Source: an uncultured Bacteroides sp.
Lineage (GTDB): Bacteria; Bacteroidota; Bacteroidia; Bacteroidales; Bacteroidaceae
Assembly: GCF_910585845.1 (NCBI RefSeq)
Contig: NZ_CAJUHF010000006.1
Span: 1-64,000, forward strand
DNA: 64,000 bases
Direction of reading: 5' to 3'
Each line of letters opens with the position of its first letter. Positions within the stretch are counted from its first letter, which is position 1. Positions 51,545-61,059 of the stretch are shown one piece after another. Made by a program: the position numbers and the translations under genes. The notes beneath the pieces were generated by a model. The model did not search any database. It had not been told where the DNA came from and was given only the letters and a program-made list of their open reading frames with translations.

Positions 51545-53002
51545 ATGTTATTAAAGCAAACGAAGATTGTTGCAACCATCTCTGACCAGCGTTGTGAAGT
51601 TGATTTTATAAAAAGCTTGTTCGAAGCCGGTATGAACGTGGTTCGTATGAACACAGCACACACCGCATATGAGGGCCTTGAGAGACTGATCAACAATGTG
51701 CGCACAGTGTCCAACCGCATTGCCATCCTGATGGACACCAAAGGACCGGAAGTCCGTACGACCATCAGCGACGAACCTATAGCGTATAAGACGGGAGATC
51801 GGTTGAAGGTGGTTGGTAACCCAGACCTTCACACTACTCGTGAATGCATTTCTGTTTCTTATCCGAATTTCGTGCACGATGTATCGGTGGGTGTCCATAT
51901 ACTTATCGATGATGGCGATCTGGAGATGATAGTAGTAGACAAGACTCCAGAATATTTGGTATGCGAGGTACAGAACGAAGCGACATTAGGAAGCCGCAAG
52001 AGTGTCAATGTCCCCGGCGTACGCATTAATCTGCCTTCGCTGACGGAGAAGGACCGTAACAATATCCTCTATGCTATCGAGAAAGATATCGACTTTATTG
52101 CCCACTCGTTCGTGCGTAACAAGCAAGATGTACTCGACATAAAGGAAATATTGGATGCACACAACAGCGACATCCGTATCATCGCCAAAATAGAGAACCA
52201 GGAGGGTGTGGACAACATCGACGAGATTCTGGAAGTGGCGGACGGTGTCATGGTGGCACGCGGCGACCTGGGTATCGAAGTGGCGCAAGAGCGCATACCG
52301 GGCATCCAGCGCGTGTTGATTCGCAAGTGTATCCTTGCCAAGAAGCCGGTGATCGTGGCTACGCAGATGCTGCACACCATGATTACAAACCCACGTCCTA
52401 CCCGTGCAGAAGTGACGGACATCGCCAATGCCATCTATTACCGGACAGATGCCCTGATGCTGAGCGGCGAAACGGCATATGGCAAATATCCACTGGATGC
52501 CGTGGCTACAATGACCAAAATTGCCGCACAAGCCGAGAGAGACAAGTTGCCCGACAACGACATCCGCATTCCGCTGGACGAAAACAGTAATGATGTGACC
52601 GCCTTCCTTGCCAAACAAGCCGTAAAGGCAACTTCTAAACTGAAGATGCGTGCCATCATTACCGACAGTTACAGCGGGCGCACGGCACGCAATCTGGCTG
52701 CTTTCCGTGGCAAATTTCCCGTGCTCGCCATCTGCTACAAGGAGAAAACGATGCGCCATTTGGCACTGTCATACGGTGTAGAGGCCATCTACATGCCCGA
52801 ACTTGCCAACGGACAGGAATACTATTTTGCCGCCCTGCGACGACTTGTGAAAGAAGGTCGTTTGTCCGAAACCGACATGGTGGGCTACTTAAGTAGCGGT
52901 AAAGCAGGCACACAGACCTCATTCCTCGAAATCAACAACGTAGGAGACGCATTGAAGTATGCCGAAGAGAGCGTGTTGCCCAATAAGAACAGATACCTTT
53001 AA
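51545..53002 (+). CDS. pyk: Pyruvate kinase
   Basis: The 485-residue protein starts MLLKQTKIVATISDQRCEVD. It has MDTKGPEVRT, the active-site IIAKIENQEGVDNIDEIL (catalytic Lys), MVARGDLGIEV and MLSGETAYGKYPLDAV. It makes pyruvate and ATP from phosphoenolpyruvate. The C-terminal allosteric domain is present. It is co-transcribed with aroQ; the upstream open frame that overlaps aroQ is not used. Confidence 0.97.
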   Translation: MLLKQTKIVATISDQRCEVDFIKSLFEAGMNVVRMNTAHTAYEGLERLINNVRTVSNRIAILMDTKGPEVRTTISDEPIAYKTGDRLKVVGNPDLHTTRECISVSYPNFVHDVSVGVHILIDDGDLEMIVVDKTPEYLVCEVQNEATLGSRKSVNVPGVRINLPSLTEKDRNNILYAIEKDIDFIAHSFVRNKQDVLDIKEILDAHNSDIRIIAKIENQEGVDNIDEILEVADGVMVARGDLGIEVAQERIPGIQRVLIRKCILAKKPVIVATQMLHTMITNPRPTRAEVTDIANAIYYRTDALMLSGETAYGKYPLDAVATMTKIAAQAERDKLPDNDIRIPLDENSNDVTAFLAKQAVKATSKLKMRAIITDSYSGRTARNLAAFRGKFPVLAICYKEKTMRHLALSYGVEAIYMPELANGQEYYFAALRRLVKEGRLSETDMVGYLSSGKAGTQTSFLEINNVGDALKYAEESVLPNKNRYL

Positions 53003-53093
53003 ATAAGAGGAGAATGGAAAGGGGAAAATGGAAAATGAATTTTCATTCTCCATTCTCCATTTTCCATTTCCCATTTCCCATCATCCACTTCCT
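53003..53093. repeat. Purine/pyrimidine-biased inverted low-complexity spacer
   Basis: A GGAGAATGGAAAGGGGAAAA-type stretch is followed by its approximate reverse complement (CATTCTCCATTCTCCATTTT type), which could form a long imperfect hairpin between pyk and the methyltransferase gene. The purine-rich half lies in the pyk 3' leader. Confidence 0.6.
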
Positions 53094-53723
53094 ATGACAA
53101 TCGACGAATATATTCTACAGCACATTGACGATGAGGGCGAATACCTGAAAGCCCTGTACCGGGACACGCATCTCAAGTTACTATATCCGCGCATGGCATC
53201 AGGTCATCTGCAAGGACGTATGCTGAAAATGTTCGTCAGGATGATACGTCCCCACCACGTCCTCGAGATAGGCACCTACAGCGGCTATTCCGCCCTATGC
53301 ATGGCAGAGGGATTGCCCGAAGACGGAATGTTGTATACGTTTGAAATCAATGACGAGCAGGAAGACTTTACGCGCCCGTGGTTAGAAGGCTCCGCATACG
53401 CAGACAAGATCAAGTTCTATATAGGAGATGCATTGGAAATGGTTCCGCAACTCGACGTTACTTTCGATCTTGCCTTCATCGACGGCGACAAGCGCAAGTA
53501 TATAGCCTATTATGAGATGGTGCTGTCCCGCCTCTCCAATGGAGGCTACATCATTGCCGACAATACGCTGTGGGACGGGCATGTGCTCGAAGAGCAACCG
53601 CATCGCACGGACTTGCAGACCATAGGCATCAAGGCTTTCAATGACCTCATCGCACAAGATGAACGAGTGGAGAAGGTGATTCTTCCCTTGCGCGACGGAC
53701 TGACGATTATCCGCAAGAAATAA
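53094..53723 (+). CDS. SAM-dependent O-methyltransferase (CCoAOMT/CmdL-like)
   Basis: The 209-residue protein starts MTIDEYILQHIDDEGEYLKA. SAM motif I is VLEIGTYSGYSALCMAEGL, the metal-site region FDLAFIDGDKRKYIAYYEM, and NGGYIIADNTLWDG. Members methylate small hydroxyl compounds; the bacterial role is often unknown. The frame is open from 53028, but those 22 residues come from the low-complexity spacer. Confidence 0.92.
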   Translation: MTIDEYILQHIDDEGEYLKALYRDTHLKLLYPRMASGHLQGRMLKMFVRMIRPHHVLEIGTYSGYSALCMAEGLPEDGMLYTFEINDEQEDFTRPWLEGSAYADKIKFYIGDALEMVPQLDVTFDLAFIDGDKRKYIAYYEMVLSRLSNGGYIIADNTLWDGHVLEEQPHRTDLQTIGIKAFNDLIAQDERVEKVILPLRDGLTIIRKK

Positions 53724-53830
53724 CTGCTGTTCCTCTCAATCGTCCCCCTCCCTACCATTGCCTGCGCCCCATCGGCAAGCTCTGTGTAGACTTTTATTTC
53801 TTTTTGTTCGGCTTTTCCGGAGATTTTCAG

Positions 53831-53838
53831 TAATTTTG
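53831..53838 (+). promoter_or_regulatory. -7 box TAATTTTG before rbfA
   Basis: Matches TAnnTTTG, 25 bp upstream of the rbfA start codon. Confidence 0.5.
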
Positions 53839-53863
53839 TCTCAGATTTAAAGAAATACATCAT

Positions 53864-54196
53864 ATGGAAACTACCAGACAAAATAAAATATGTCGTTTGC
53901 TCCAGAAGGAACTGAGCGAAATCTTCTTGTTACAGACGAAGTCCATGCCGGGCGTGTTGGTTTCAGTCAGCGCCGTGCGCATCAGTCCCGACTTGAGCGT
54001 GGCGCGCGCCTACCTCAGTGTTTTCCCCTCGGAGAAGGCTAAGGAAATAACCAAGAACATCAACGAGAACATCAAATCCGTCCGCTACGAACTGGGAACC
54101 CGTGTACGCCACCAACTGCGCATCATCCCCGAACTGAAATTCTTCGTGGACGACTCTCTGGATTACCTTGAGAAAATAGATGAATTGCTGAAGTGA
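53864..54196 (+). CDS. rbfA: Ribosome-binding factor A
   Basis: The 110-residue KH-like protein starts METTRQNKICRLLQKELSEI and has VSVSAVRISPDLSVARAYLS and RHQLRIIPELKFFVDDSLDY. It matures the 30S subunit by binding helix 1 of 16S rRNA. Its stop overlaps the GTG start of the permease gene (GTGA), so the two are translationally coupled. Confidence 0.95.
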   Translation: METTRQNKICRLLQKELSEIFLLQTKSMPGVLVSVSAVRISPDLSVARAYLSVFPSEKAKEITKNINENIKSVRYELGTRVRHQLRIIPELKFFVDDSLDYLEKIDELLK

Positions 54197-55425
54197 ACCT
54201 TCCCTTCTACATAGCCCGCCGCTATCTCTTCTCGAAGAAGAAGCATAATACCATCAATATCATCTCCGGCATCTCGGTGTGCGGAGTGGCATTGGCTACG
54301 CTGGCGCTGGTGTGTACTCTCTCCGTATTCAATGGCTTCCAAGACATGGTGGCAGGCTTCTTCACTGCCTTCGACCCAGAGCTGAAGATTATGGCACGCG
54401 AAGGCAAGGTGTTCGAACCGGGCACAACGTCTATCCAAGAAGTGCGCGCCTTGCCCGAGATTGCCGTCTGGACAGAGACGCTGGAGGAGAATGCGATGGT
54501 GCAGTATAAAGACCGCCAGGCTATGGCGGTCATCAAGGGAGTGGAAGACAACTTCCGGCAACTAACTTCCATTGACAGCCTGCTTTACGGCGCGGGAGAG
54601 TTTATCCTGCACGATTCTATCGTGGACTATGGCATCTTGGGGGTGGAACTAATATCCGAGTTGGGCACCGGGCTTCAGTTTGTCGACCCGCTACAGGTCT
54701 ATGCCCCCAAGCGCAATGTGCGGGTGAACATGGCAAATCCTTCCTCTTCCTTCAACCGCGACTATCTGTTCTCTCCTGGCGTGGTGTTTGTCGTGAACCA
54801 GCAGAAGTATGACGCACGCTACATCCTGACCTCACTCGACTTTGCCCGCAACCTCTTCAACTACGGCACGGAGGTCTCCGCCATCGAATTGAAGCTGAAA
54901 CCGGATGCCGACCTGCCTGCCGTGCAGAAAAAGATTTCCCGCATATTGGGAGACGACTTCACGGTACAGAACCGTTATGAGCAACAGGAGGACGTGTTCC
55001 GCATCATGGAAATAGAGAAATTCATCTCCTACCTTTTCCTGACATTCATCCTGACGATTGCCTGCTTCAATGTAATAGGCTCTCTGTCCATGCTCATCCT
55101 CGACAAGCGCGAGGACGTGGAAACATTGCGCAATTTGGGTGCCGACAACCGCCTGATAGCCCGTATCTTCCTGTTCGAGGGGCGCTTGATTTCGCTGTTC
55201 GGGGCGTTTGCGGGAATTGCCTGCGGGCTGTTGCTTTGCTATCTACAGCAACGTTTCGGCATTATCTCACTGGGCGGGGGCAACGGTAGTTTCATTGTCG
55301 ACGCCTATCCGGTCAGCGTACATGCCTCGGACGTGGTTGTGGTGTTTATCACGGTCATTGCCGTCGGTTTCCTTTCGGTGTGGTATCCGGTGCGCTATCT
55401 GACACGAAGGTTACTGAAAAAGTGA
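54193..55425 (+). CDS. FtsX/LolE-type ABC transporter permease
   Basis: The 410-residue protein starts at a GTG (NLPFYIARRYLFSKKKHNTI). It has an N-terminal membrane helix, a MacB-like periplasmic core (50-260) and three C-terminal membrane helices (YLFLTFILTIACFNVIGSLS and others). This is the layout of lipoprotein-releasing permeases LolC/E. No ATPase gene is adjacent. It overlaps rbfA by 4 bp. Confidence 0.9.
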   Translation: MNLPFYIARRYLFSKKKHNTINIISGISVCGVALATLALVCTLSVFNGFQDMVAGFFTAFDPELKIMAREGKVFEPGTTSIQEVRALPEIAVWTETLEENAMVQYKDRQAMAVIKGVEDNFRQLTSIDSLLYGAGEFILHDSIVDYGILGVELISELGTGLQFVDPLQVYAPKRNVRVNMANPSSSFNRDYLFSPGVVFVVNQQKYDARYILTSLDFARNLFNYGTEVSAIELKLKPDADLPAVQKKISRILGDDFTVQNRYEQQEDVFRIMEIEKFISYLFLTFILTIACFNVIGSLSMLILDKREDVETLRNLGADNRLIARIFLFEGRLISLFGAFAGIACGLLLCYLQQRFGIISLGGGNGSFIVDAYPVSVHASDVVVVFITVIAVGFLSVWYPVRYLTRRLLKK

Positions 55426-55663
55426 CATCCTGCCTGCCGATGGTGTCCGTCCTCTGCCTGCTTGGTGCGTTAAACAGCTCCTCCCACACCGCCAGATTCA
55501 CCGATTCATAGTCGGGATTCATCGGGTTTTCTACCGTGAATCACCTGCAAGGGCTATGCCACGCCAGATAATACGCCTACCTTTGAACTGTCAACCGATA
55601 ACAACGGAACAGACGCCGATCACAGTAGAATAACATTCAATAACCCTCTAAACAATAAGAACA

Positions 55664-56452
55664 ATGGAAAAGAGAACAAACGCCCTGTCTCACGCAAAAC
55701 CATCGGGCAAGTATTTCATCGCCTCACTGCTCATCCTTTCCGGCCTATTGCTTCTGGCACGCAACATGGAGTGGATCAGTTACGAAACGTTCGACACCAT
55801 AGTCTCTTGGCACAGCCTACTTATCCTGATAGGCATCGGTAAGATGATGCACCGACGTTACGTAGGCGGGAGCCTGCTCATTCTGATAGGCACCTACTTC
55901 CTGCTCGACAGGTTATCGTGGTTACCGGAAAACCTACATGGCATTATCTGGCCCGCCATACTCGTCACAGCAGGCATCTTGTGCCTTGTCAAAACACACC
56001 ACAGAAAACGCTGGATAGAAATCGAAATGAGAACCTGCGGCCTAGGGAAAGAGAAAGAAAGAGATAGCCGCATGCACCCGAATACGGAAAACAACGGGCA
56101 GCAATGCCAATCGGAAGACGGATATTTACGCTCTGACAACGCTTTCGGTTCTATACGCCATGTCGTGCTGGACGAACTATTCAAAGGAGCTCGCATCCGG
56201 GCTTCATTCGGCGGAACCGTTATCGACCTGCGCCACACGAACCTTGCACCGGGCGAGACCTACATCGACATCGACTGCACCTGCGGCGGCATAGAGCTGT
56301 ACATCCCTTCCGACTGGAAGGTGATCATCCAGTGCAACGCCTTTGCCGGCGAGTGCGTAGACAGGCGTTGGCAGGGAGCGAATATCGACCAAAAGAGTAC
56401 TCTAATCATCCGTGGAAACGTCTCCTTTGGCGGCATCGAGATAAAAGACTGA
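55664..56452 (+). CDS. LiaF-like membrane protein (DUF5668 plus cell-wall-response domain)
   Basis: The 262-residue protein has four hydrophobic segments in the first 115 residues (YFIASLLILSGLLLLARNME, LHGIIWPAILVTAGILCLVK), then a beta-helical C-terminal domain (IRASFGGTVIDLRHTNLAPG, then FGGIEIKD). It resembles LiaF/VraT-like proteins that tune envelope-stress regulators. The LytTR gene starts 3 bp downstream and is its likely partner. Confidence 0.85.
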   Translation: MEKRTNALSHAKPSGKYFIASLLILSGLLLLARNMEWISYETFDTIVSWHSLLILIGIGKMMHRRYVGGSLLILIGTYFLLDRLSWLPENLHGIIWPAILVTAGILCLVKTHHRKRWIEIEMRTCGLGKEKERDSRMHPNTENNGQQCQSEDGYLRSDNAFGSIRHVVLDELFKGARIRASFGGTVIDLRHTNLAPGETYIDIDCTCGGIELYIPSDWKVIIQCNAFAGECVDRRWQGANIDQKSTLIIRGNVSFGGIEIKD

Positions 56453-56455
56453 CGT

Positions 56456-57259
56456 ATGAAAGCGCATCCAATAATAGATTATCCTTACCGTTGGTTTCCG
56501 ACGTTTGTGTTGGCACTGACTCTGGCTATTATCCAGGCGGCACTGGCGTGGGGATATGCAGGAGCTGACTGGCTTCCGGCACTGGTAGACGGAATCGCGA
56601 CGGTCGGGTGGTTTGCCGCATTGGCATACTTGGTATGGTTTGTGGTAGGTTACGTATCGCTGTTGCAGACCAATGTCATCACAGCCGTATCGGGCGTGGT
56701 GCTCTGGATTGCGGGCAACTTCATGGTTTGCGACATTATGGTGAAGATAGTGGGTATACCTTATATTGATTTTGCCTTTACCCTACCCTTCCGGCTCCTG
56801 TTCGGTGTGCCGGCATGGACGGCAGTCATTCTGTGGTACCACTTGCTGGTGATGAAGGAGACTGCCAACCGGGAAGAAGCAGTCACCACGCCGCAGCCTC
56901 CAACGGCAGTGCCGGAGCAACAAGAAGAGGTCATCGACCGGATCACCGTGAAAGACGGCTCAAGAATACATATCATCAAAGTGGACGAGCTTCTGTATAT
57001 TCAGGCGTGCGGAGACTATACCACCTTAGTCACCCCCGACGGAGAGTACGTCAAGGAGCAGACCATGAAATACCTCGAAACGCATCTGCCCGCCGGCAAC
57101 TTCGTGCGGATACATCGCTCCACGATTGTAAACGTGACACAGATTTCGCGGGTCGAACTGTTCGGCAAAGAGACTTATCAGGTGCTATTGAAGAACGGGG
57201 TGAAGCTGCGGGTCAGCCTGACGGGATACAAGCTGTTGAAAGAGAGATTGGGGATATGA
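56456..57259 (+). CDS. Membrane-anchored LytTR DNA-binding regulator
   Basis: The 267-residue protein has four predicted membrane helices (residues 15-140), a Pro/Glu-rich linker and a C-terminal LytTR domain (RITVKDGSRIHIIKVDELLY, FVRIHRSTIVNVTQISRVEL). It has no receiver domain, so it works as a one-component or LiaF-controlled regulator at the membrane. It is coupled to the LiaF-like gene. The 22-bp repeat array begins 9 bp after its stop codon. Confidence 0.88.
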   Translation: MKAHPIIDYPYRWFPTFVLALTLAIIQAALAWGYAGADWLPALVDGIATVGWFAALAYLVWFVVGYVSLLQTNVITAVSGVVLWIAGNFMVCDIMVKIVGIPYIDFAFTLPFRLLFGVPAWTAVILWYHLLVMKETANREEAVTTPQPPTAVPEQQEEVIDRITVKDGSRIHIIKVDELLYIQACGDYTTLVTPDGEYVKEQTMKYLETHLPAGNFVRIHRSTIVNVTQISRVELFGKETYQVLLKNGVKLRVSLTGYKLLKERLGI

Positions 57260-57268
57260 ATAAGGAGG

Positions 57269-57444
57269 CCCTGTGAAGTCGGTCTATCCATCCTACGGGA
57301 TGAAAGAAATCGTCCTGTGAAATGAAAGAAATCATCCCGTGAGACGAAAAAATCCATCTCATGAGATAAAAAAAATCGTCTCATGGGATGGATTTATTTG
57401 CCTCACGGGACAAATATATCCGTCTCACGAGACGGTTTTTATCT
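57269..57444. repeat. Eight tandem 22-bp repeats between the LytTR and GH2 genes
   Basis: Units start at 57269 and every 22 bp to 57423. The consensus is near TCAYGRGAYGRAAAAAATCRTC. The motif YCATGAGACG is shared with the first half of the array at 25758. It sits between convergent genes and no terminator is obvious there, so it may also serve as one. Confidence 0.92.
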
Positions 57445-57492
57445 GAACTTATACCGCAGGAAACCGGAGATAAACCGGAGGCGGTTTACCCT

Positions 57493-59913
57493 TTATTTCG
57501 TACTCAGTTTCAGCTTGGCAGGTTTCAGTCCTTCGGCGGTTGCCGTAACGGTGACGGCAGAAGGTTGGTCGCCTGCACGCAAGATGGCGAGCACAGAACC
57601 TTTATAAAGCTTGCGCTTGTTGGTCACATTGAGTTCATCGGAGTTGTGGTCACCGCTGCTTACTGCCACCAGTGGAGTGTTGCCTGCTACGGTGAAGGTC
57701 ACTTCGCCCAACGCCGTCTGCACGCGGCGTCCTTTCTTATCTACCGCCACTACACGCACATGTTGCAAATCCTGTCCGTCGGCTTTCCAATCGGGATTAT
57801 CGCTCTCTATCTTCAGTGCCACGGCAGGACCGGTGGTCTCGATCTTGTGGCGTGCCACTACTTTGCCGCCGGTCCGGGCAATGGCTTCGCAGTAACCGTC
57901 CTGATATTCGATGTCGCTCCAGCGTATCTGATTGCGCATCTTGGCGCTCTTGATGTCGTTGCGTTTCACCCCATAACTCTTGCCGTTGACCAGTAGTTCC
58001 ACCTCTTCGGCATTAGTATAAGTGGTGATGTTGAGCTTCGTTCCCGGCTTGCGGTTCCAGTGATCGCTCTGTCCGTCGTTTCCGGTCTGGACGCCATTCC
58101 ACATCTGGTCACCTTTAGTATCGGTCACGGCAATGTGCACCAAGGGTTCGTCGGGCATGAAGAACGACTTCATATAGTATGCCTTCGGCTTGGGTTCGAG
58201 CGCAATGTCGAACACGCCCTGCGCCCAGCCCTTAGCCGGCCATCCGTGACTCTCGCCGAGATAGTCAATGGCACCCCAATAGGCAAGACCTATCACCTTG
58301 TCGAGATTCATGGAAAAGTAGTTCTCACCCATAGCGGCTACGGATGCCTCGCTTTGGTAGAACGTCATCCAAGGGAAACGTTTGCCGTCGCCGGGGAAGT
58401 ACATATAGCGGTAGTTGTATGCCTGTATGTCCGTCACCTTTGCCAGGTCGCAGGGCAGTGAATCCGTCTCCCAGTTGCGGTAGCGCGGATGCATGGCTAC
58501 GGTCACCTTGCGGGTGTCGTCGTAACGGTTGACGAGTGTTTTCTGTAGCTTGAACATGGTCACGCCGAAGTCATTGTAAGGCATGTCGCTGTACGACTGC
58601 AACTCGTTTCCTAACGACCACATCACTACACACGGATGATTTCTGTCGCGGGTGATAAATTCCTGTATATGTCCGGACCAGAGTTCGGCAAAGGGGCGAC
58701 GTCCGGCACCTACATACTGGTCGTTCCATTTGTCATAGAGTTCGTCCACCACAAGGATACCATTCTCGTCGCACAAGTCGAGGAACGACTCCGAGTAGGG
58801 ATTGTGCGACGTACGAATATGATTCATTCCGTACTCCTTCATGAGTTTGATTCTCTTCTCCATGGCACGCGGATAGGCGGCTGCGCCCAGTGCGCCGTTG
58901 GTATGATGGTTGGCATAGCCTTTCAGCAGTACCTTCTTTCCGTTAAGTTTCAGTCCGTAGTCCGGTCCGATCTCGACGGTACGTATGCCGAAACGTTGTG
59001 AAGTGACGGCAGCTATGGTGCCATCGGGACGCAGCAATTCTACGCGTGCCGTATACAGATTGGGAGTGTCGCAGTCCCACAGCATAGGCGATGCTACATC
59101 GAAAGGCGGTAAAGCCAGTTCCTGTCCCTGTCTGTAGTTGCGGTTGCGTTTGACGTCGAAGGTTTCATCCTTTACCACCGAACCGTCGGGGGCTGTTACC
59201 ATCAGATGCATCTTCAAAGTGTTCTCCTTGGTGGTGCATTGTACGTTGGCGATGATACTGACTGTCTTGTTCTCCTTGGTAGTGATATAGAGCGGATGGC
59301 GCATAAAATACAATTGCGGGTCAGTATATATCAGCTTCACATCGCGGATCAGCCCGCCGCCAGTATACCATCTCGATTGCTTCGGCTCTCCCGTGTTGGC
59401 ATAGACGGCGAGCGTGTTCTCCTGTCCGTAATTCAGTTTGTTCGTCACATCTATCTCGAATCCGACGTAGCCGTAGTCCGTACCTCCGATGCGCGTCCCG
59501 TTGAGGTAAACGTCTCCATAGTACATGATTCCCTGGAAATCGAGCAACACCCGTTTTCCTTTCTGTGCGGCATCCGGAGTGATGGTCCTGACGTACCATC
59601 CTCCGCCCATCTCCTTGAATCCACGTGCAGAAAGGCGGCTCTTGATATTGGCTCCGGCATCACTCATGTCCGCCATCTCGTCCGCCGATGGTGCCACCCA
59701 AGGCTGTTCGATTTGGAAGTCATGCGGCACGTTCACCTCGCGCCACTCTTCTTCCAGCGCTTTCTTTACAGTAATGGAGGCATCTGCCACATCGCCAAGT
59801 CTGAACAACCAACCCCGGTCGAGGCTTATCGTGTCCGAATCGGAGGCTGCCGCAAGGGGAAGTATCGAGCAGGCAAGCCCGAGAAATGTTACGCCTAAAA
59901 GTTTCTTTGTCAT
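57493..59913 (-). CDS. Glycoside hydrolase family 2 (beta-galactosidase-like)
   Basis: The protein has 806 residues. Signal peptide (VTFLGLACSILPLAAAS), sugar-binding N-terminal domain (ISLDRGWLFRLGDVADASIT), immunoglobulin-like domain, catalytic TIM barrel with acid/base Glu in VVMWSLGNELQ and likely nucleophile Glu in TFYQSEASVA, then C-terminal DUF4982 and Big-like domains. It is exported to the periplasm and removes beta-linked galactose or a related sugar. It is not inside a visible SusC/D locus. Confidence 0.92.
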   Translation of the reverse strand: MTKKLLGVTFLGLACSILPLAAASDSDTISLDRGWLFRLGDVADASITVKKALEEEWREVNVPHDFQIEQPWVAPSADEMADMSDAGANIKSRLSARGFKEMGGGWYVRTITPDAAQKGKRVLLDFQGIMYYGDVYLNGTRIGGTDYGYVGFEIDVTNKLNYGQENTLAVYANTGEPKQSRWYTGGGLIRDVKLIYTDPQLYFMRHPLYITTKENKTVSIIANVQCTTKENTLKMHLMVTAPDGSVVKDETFDVKRNRNYRQGQELALPPFDVASPMLWDCDTPNLYTARVELLRPDGTIAAVTSQRFGIRTVEIGPDYGLKLNGKKVLLKGYANHHTNGALGAAAYPRAMEKRIKLMKEYGMNHIRTSHNPYSESFLDLCDENGILVVDELYDKWNDQYVGAGRRPFAELWSGHIQEFITRDRNHPCVVMWSLGNELQSYSDMPYNDFGVTMFKLQKTLVNRYDDTRKVTVAMHPRYRNWETDSLPCDLAKVTDIQAYNYRYMYFPGDGKRFPWMTFYQSEASVAAMGENYFSMNLDKVIGLAYWGAIDYLGESHGWPAKGWAQGVFDIALEPKPKAYYMKSFFMPDEPLVHIAVTDTKGDQMWNGVQTGNDGQSDHWNRKPGTKLNITTYTNAEEVELLVNGKSYGVKRNDIKSAKMRNQIRWSDIEYQDGYCEAIARTGGKVVARHKIETTGPAVALKIESDNPDWKADGQDLQHVRVVAVDKKGRRVQTALGEVTFTVAGNTPLVAVSSGDHNSDELNVTNKRKLYKGSVLAILRAGDQPSAVTVTATAEGLKPAKLKLSTK

Positions 59914-60140
59914 AATCTGAATACCATTAGTTTTAATATGAATATTTGGGTTATTGTCTTTTGCGAAAATTTAGATATATTATCCAAATATAGGCAATAG
60001 CAGGATATATACAAAGAAACACATCCTTATTTAACAAAATTTGCTTGAAGATAGTGTATTCTGATACCCGCGCCCGATGAACTCACCACCGAACCACATA
60101 ATTCTCCAACAGAGCCACACCGAAAGTCTTTGCTAATTCT

Positions 60141-60148
60141 TATCTTTG
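60141..60148 (+). promoter_or_regulatory. -7 box TATCTTTG of the dipeptidase gene
   Basis: Full match to TAnnTTTG, 18 bp before the start codon, which implies a very short leader. Confidence 0.6.
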
Positions 60149-60166
60149 CGCCCCTAAAAGAACGAT

Positions 60167-60832
60167 ATGAGACATCTGTTTTATCTTTTACTGGCATTCT
60201 GCTTTGTTCCTCTTGCGGCACAACAAAGCCAGACTGCCTGCCATTTGGAGAGCCTCGGCTTCGTAAACATTGCCGAAGCAGACAGTACCATCGCCGTCGA
60301 CCTGATGTACGCCCACGCCGACAACTTCACCGGGCAGGTGCTGTACGAAGATTTGCGCGAAGCATACCTGCACCCCGATGCCCTAAAAGGATTGCTACGC
60401 GCGCAACAGGAACTGAAAAAGCATCATCCGCACTACCGCCTGATCGTATATGACGCCGCCCGCCCCATGAGCATACAGCAGAAAATGTGGAATATGGTAA
60501 AGGGTACTCCCCGATATATCTATGTCTCCAATCCCGCCCGTGGCGGCGGACTACACAACTACGGTCTGGCAGTAGATATCAGTATCTTAGATGAAACGGG
60601 TACTCCCCTGCCGATGGGTACAAAGGTGGACCATCTTGGTATAGAAGCCCATATTACGGACGAAGCTGCATTGGTGCGAAGCGGAAAGATGACCGCACAG
60701 GAGCAGGCTAACCGCCAGTTGTTGCGCAATGTCATGCGTACCGCAGGGTTCCGTACATTGCCCAGCGAGTGGTGGCACTTTAATTGGTGCAGCCGGCAGG
60801 AGGCTAAACAAAGGTATAAGGTGATCCCATGA
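60167..60832 (+). CDS. D-Ala-D-Ala dipeptidase (VanX/DdpX-like, peptidase M15)
   Basis: The 221-residue protein has signal peptide MRHLFYLLLAFCFVPLAAQQ. Zinc-site motifs are GLHNYGLAVD (SxHxxGxAxD type) and SEWWHFNW (ExxH), and IVYDAARPMSIQQKMWN is the substrate-arginine region. It hydrolyses D-Ala-D-Ala in the periplasm, likely for wall recycling; no vanHA genes are near, so vancomycin resistance is not implied. It ends before a strong terminator. Confidence 0.93.
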   Translation: MRHLFYLLLAFCFVPLAAQQSQTACHLESLGFVNIAEADSTIAVDLMYAHADNFTGQVLYEDLREAYLHPDALKGLLRAQQELKKHHPHYRLIVYDAARPMSIQQKMWNMVKGTPRYIYVSNPARGGGLHNYGLAVDISILDETGTPLPMGTKVDHLGIEAHITDEAALVRSGKMTAQEQANRQLLRNVMRTAGFRTLPSEWWHFNWCSRQEAKQRYKVIP

Positions 60833-60883
60833 GGAATGATACGAAGGAGTTATTGTACTAATTCGGCAATTAGTGCTAAATAT

Positions 60884-60909
60884 CCAATTAGTACTAATTG
60901 GGCTTTTTT
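60884..60909 (+). terminator. Rho-independent terminator of the dipeptidase gene
   Basis: The perfect 18-bp palindrome CCAATTAGTACTAATTGG is followed by GC and six T. A related AATT-rich hairpin precedes it at about 60857-60880. Confidence 0.85.
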
Positions 60910-61015
60910 ACTATCCTGCTATGACACACGCACTTATATTTGGTAATATCCGTGGATAGTATAGTCGAAAAGCACTTTATCTTCCTGAGCCTGACCGAAC
61001 TAAGCGGAAATTGCC

Positions 61016-61023
61016 TATATTTG
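61016..61023 (+). promoter_or_regulatory. -7 box TATATTTG of the M50-like gene
   Basis: Full match to TAnnTTTG, 36 bp before the start codon. Confidence 0.55.
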
Positions 61024-61059
61024 CGCAAATGAAATAAAAACTACCAATAGGACACAATC

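Noticed and set aside
53003..53093. N-terminal extension of the O-methyltransferase
   Set aside because: The added residues are translated low-complexity spacer; homology begins at 53094.
60167..60832. VanX as a vancomycin-resistance gene
   Set aside because: No vanH, vanA or regulator genes nearby; a chromosomal wall-recycling dipeptidase is the simpler reading.
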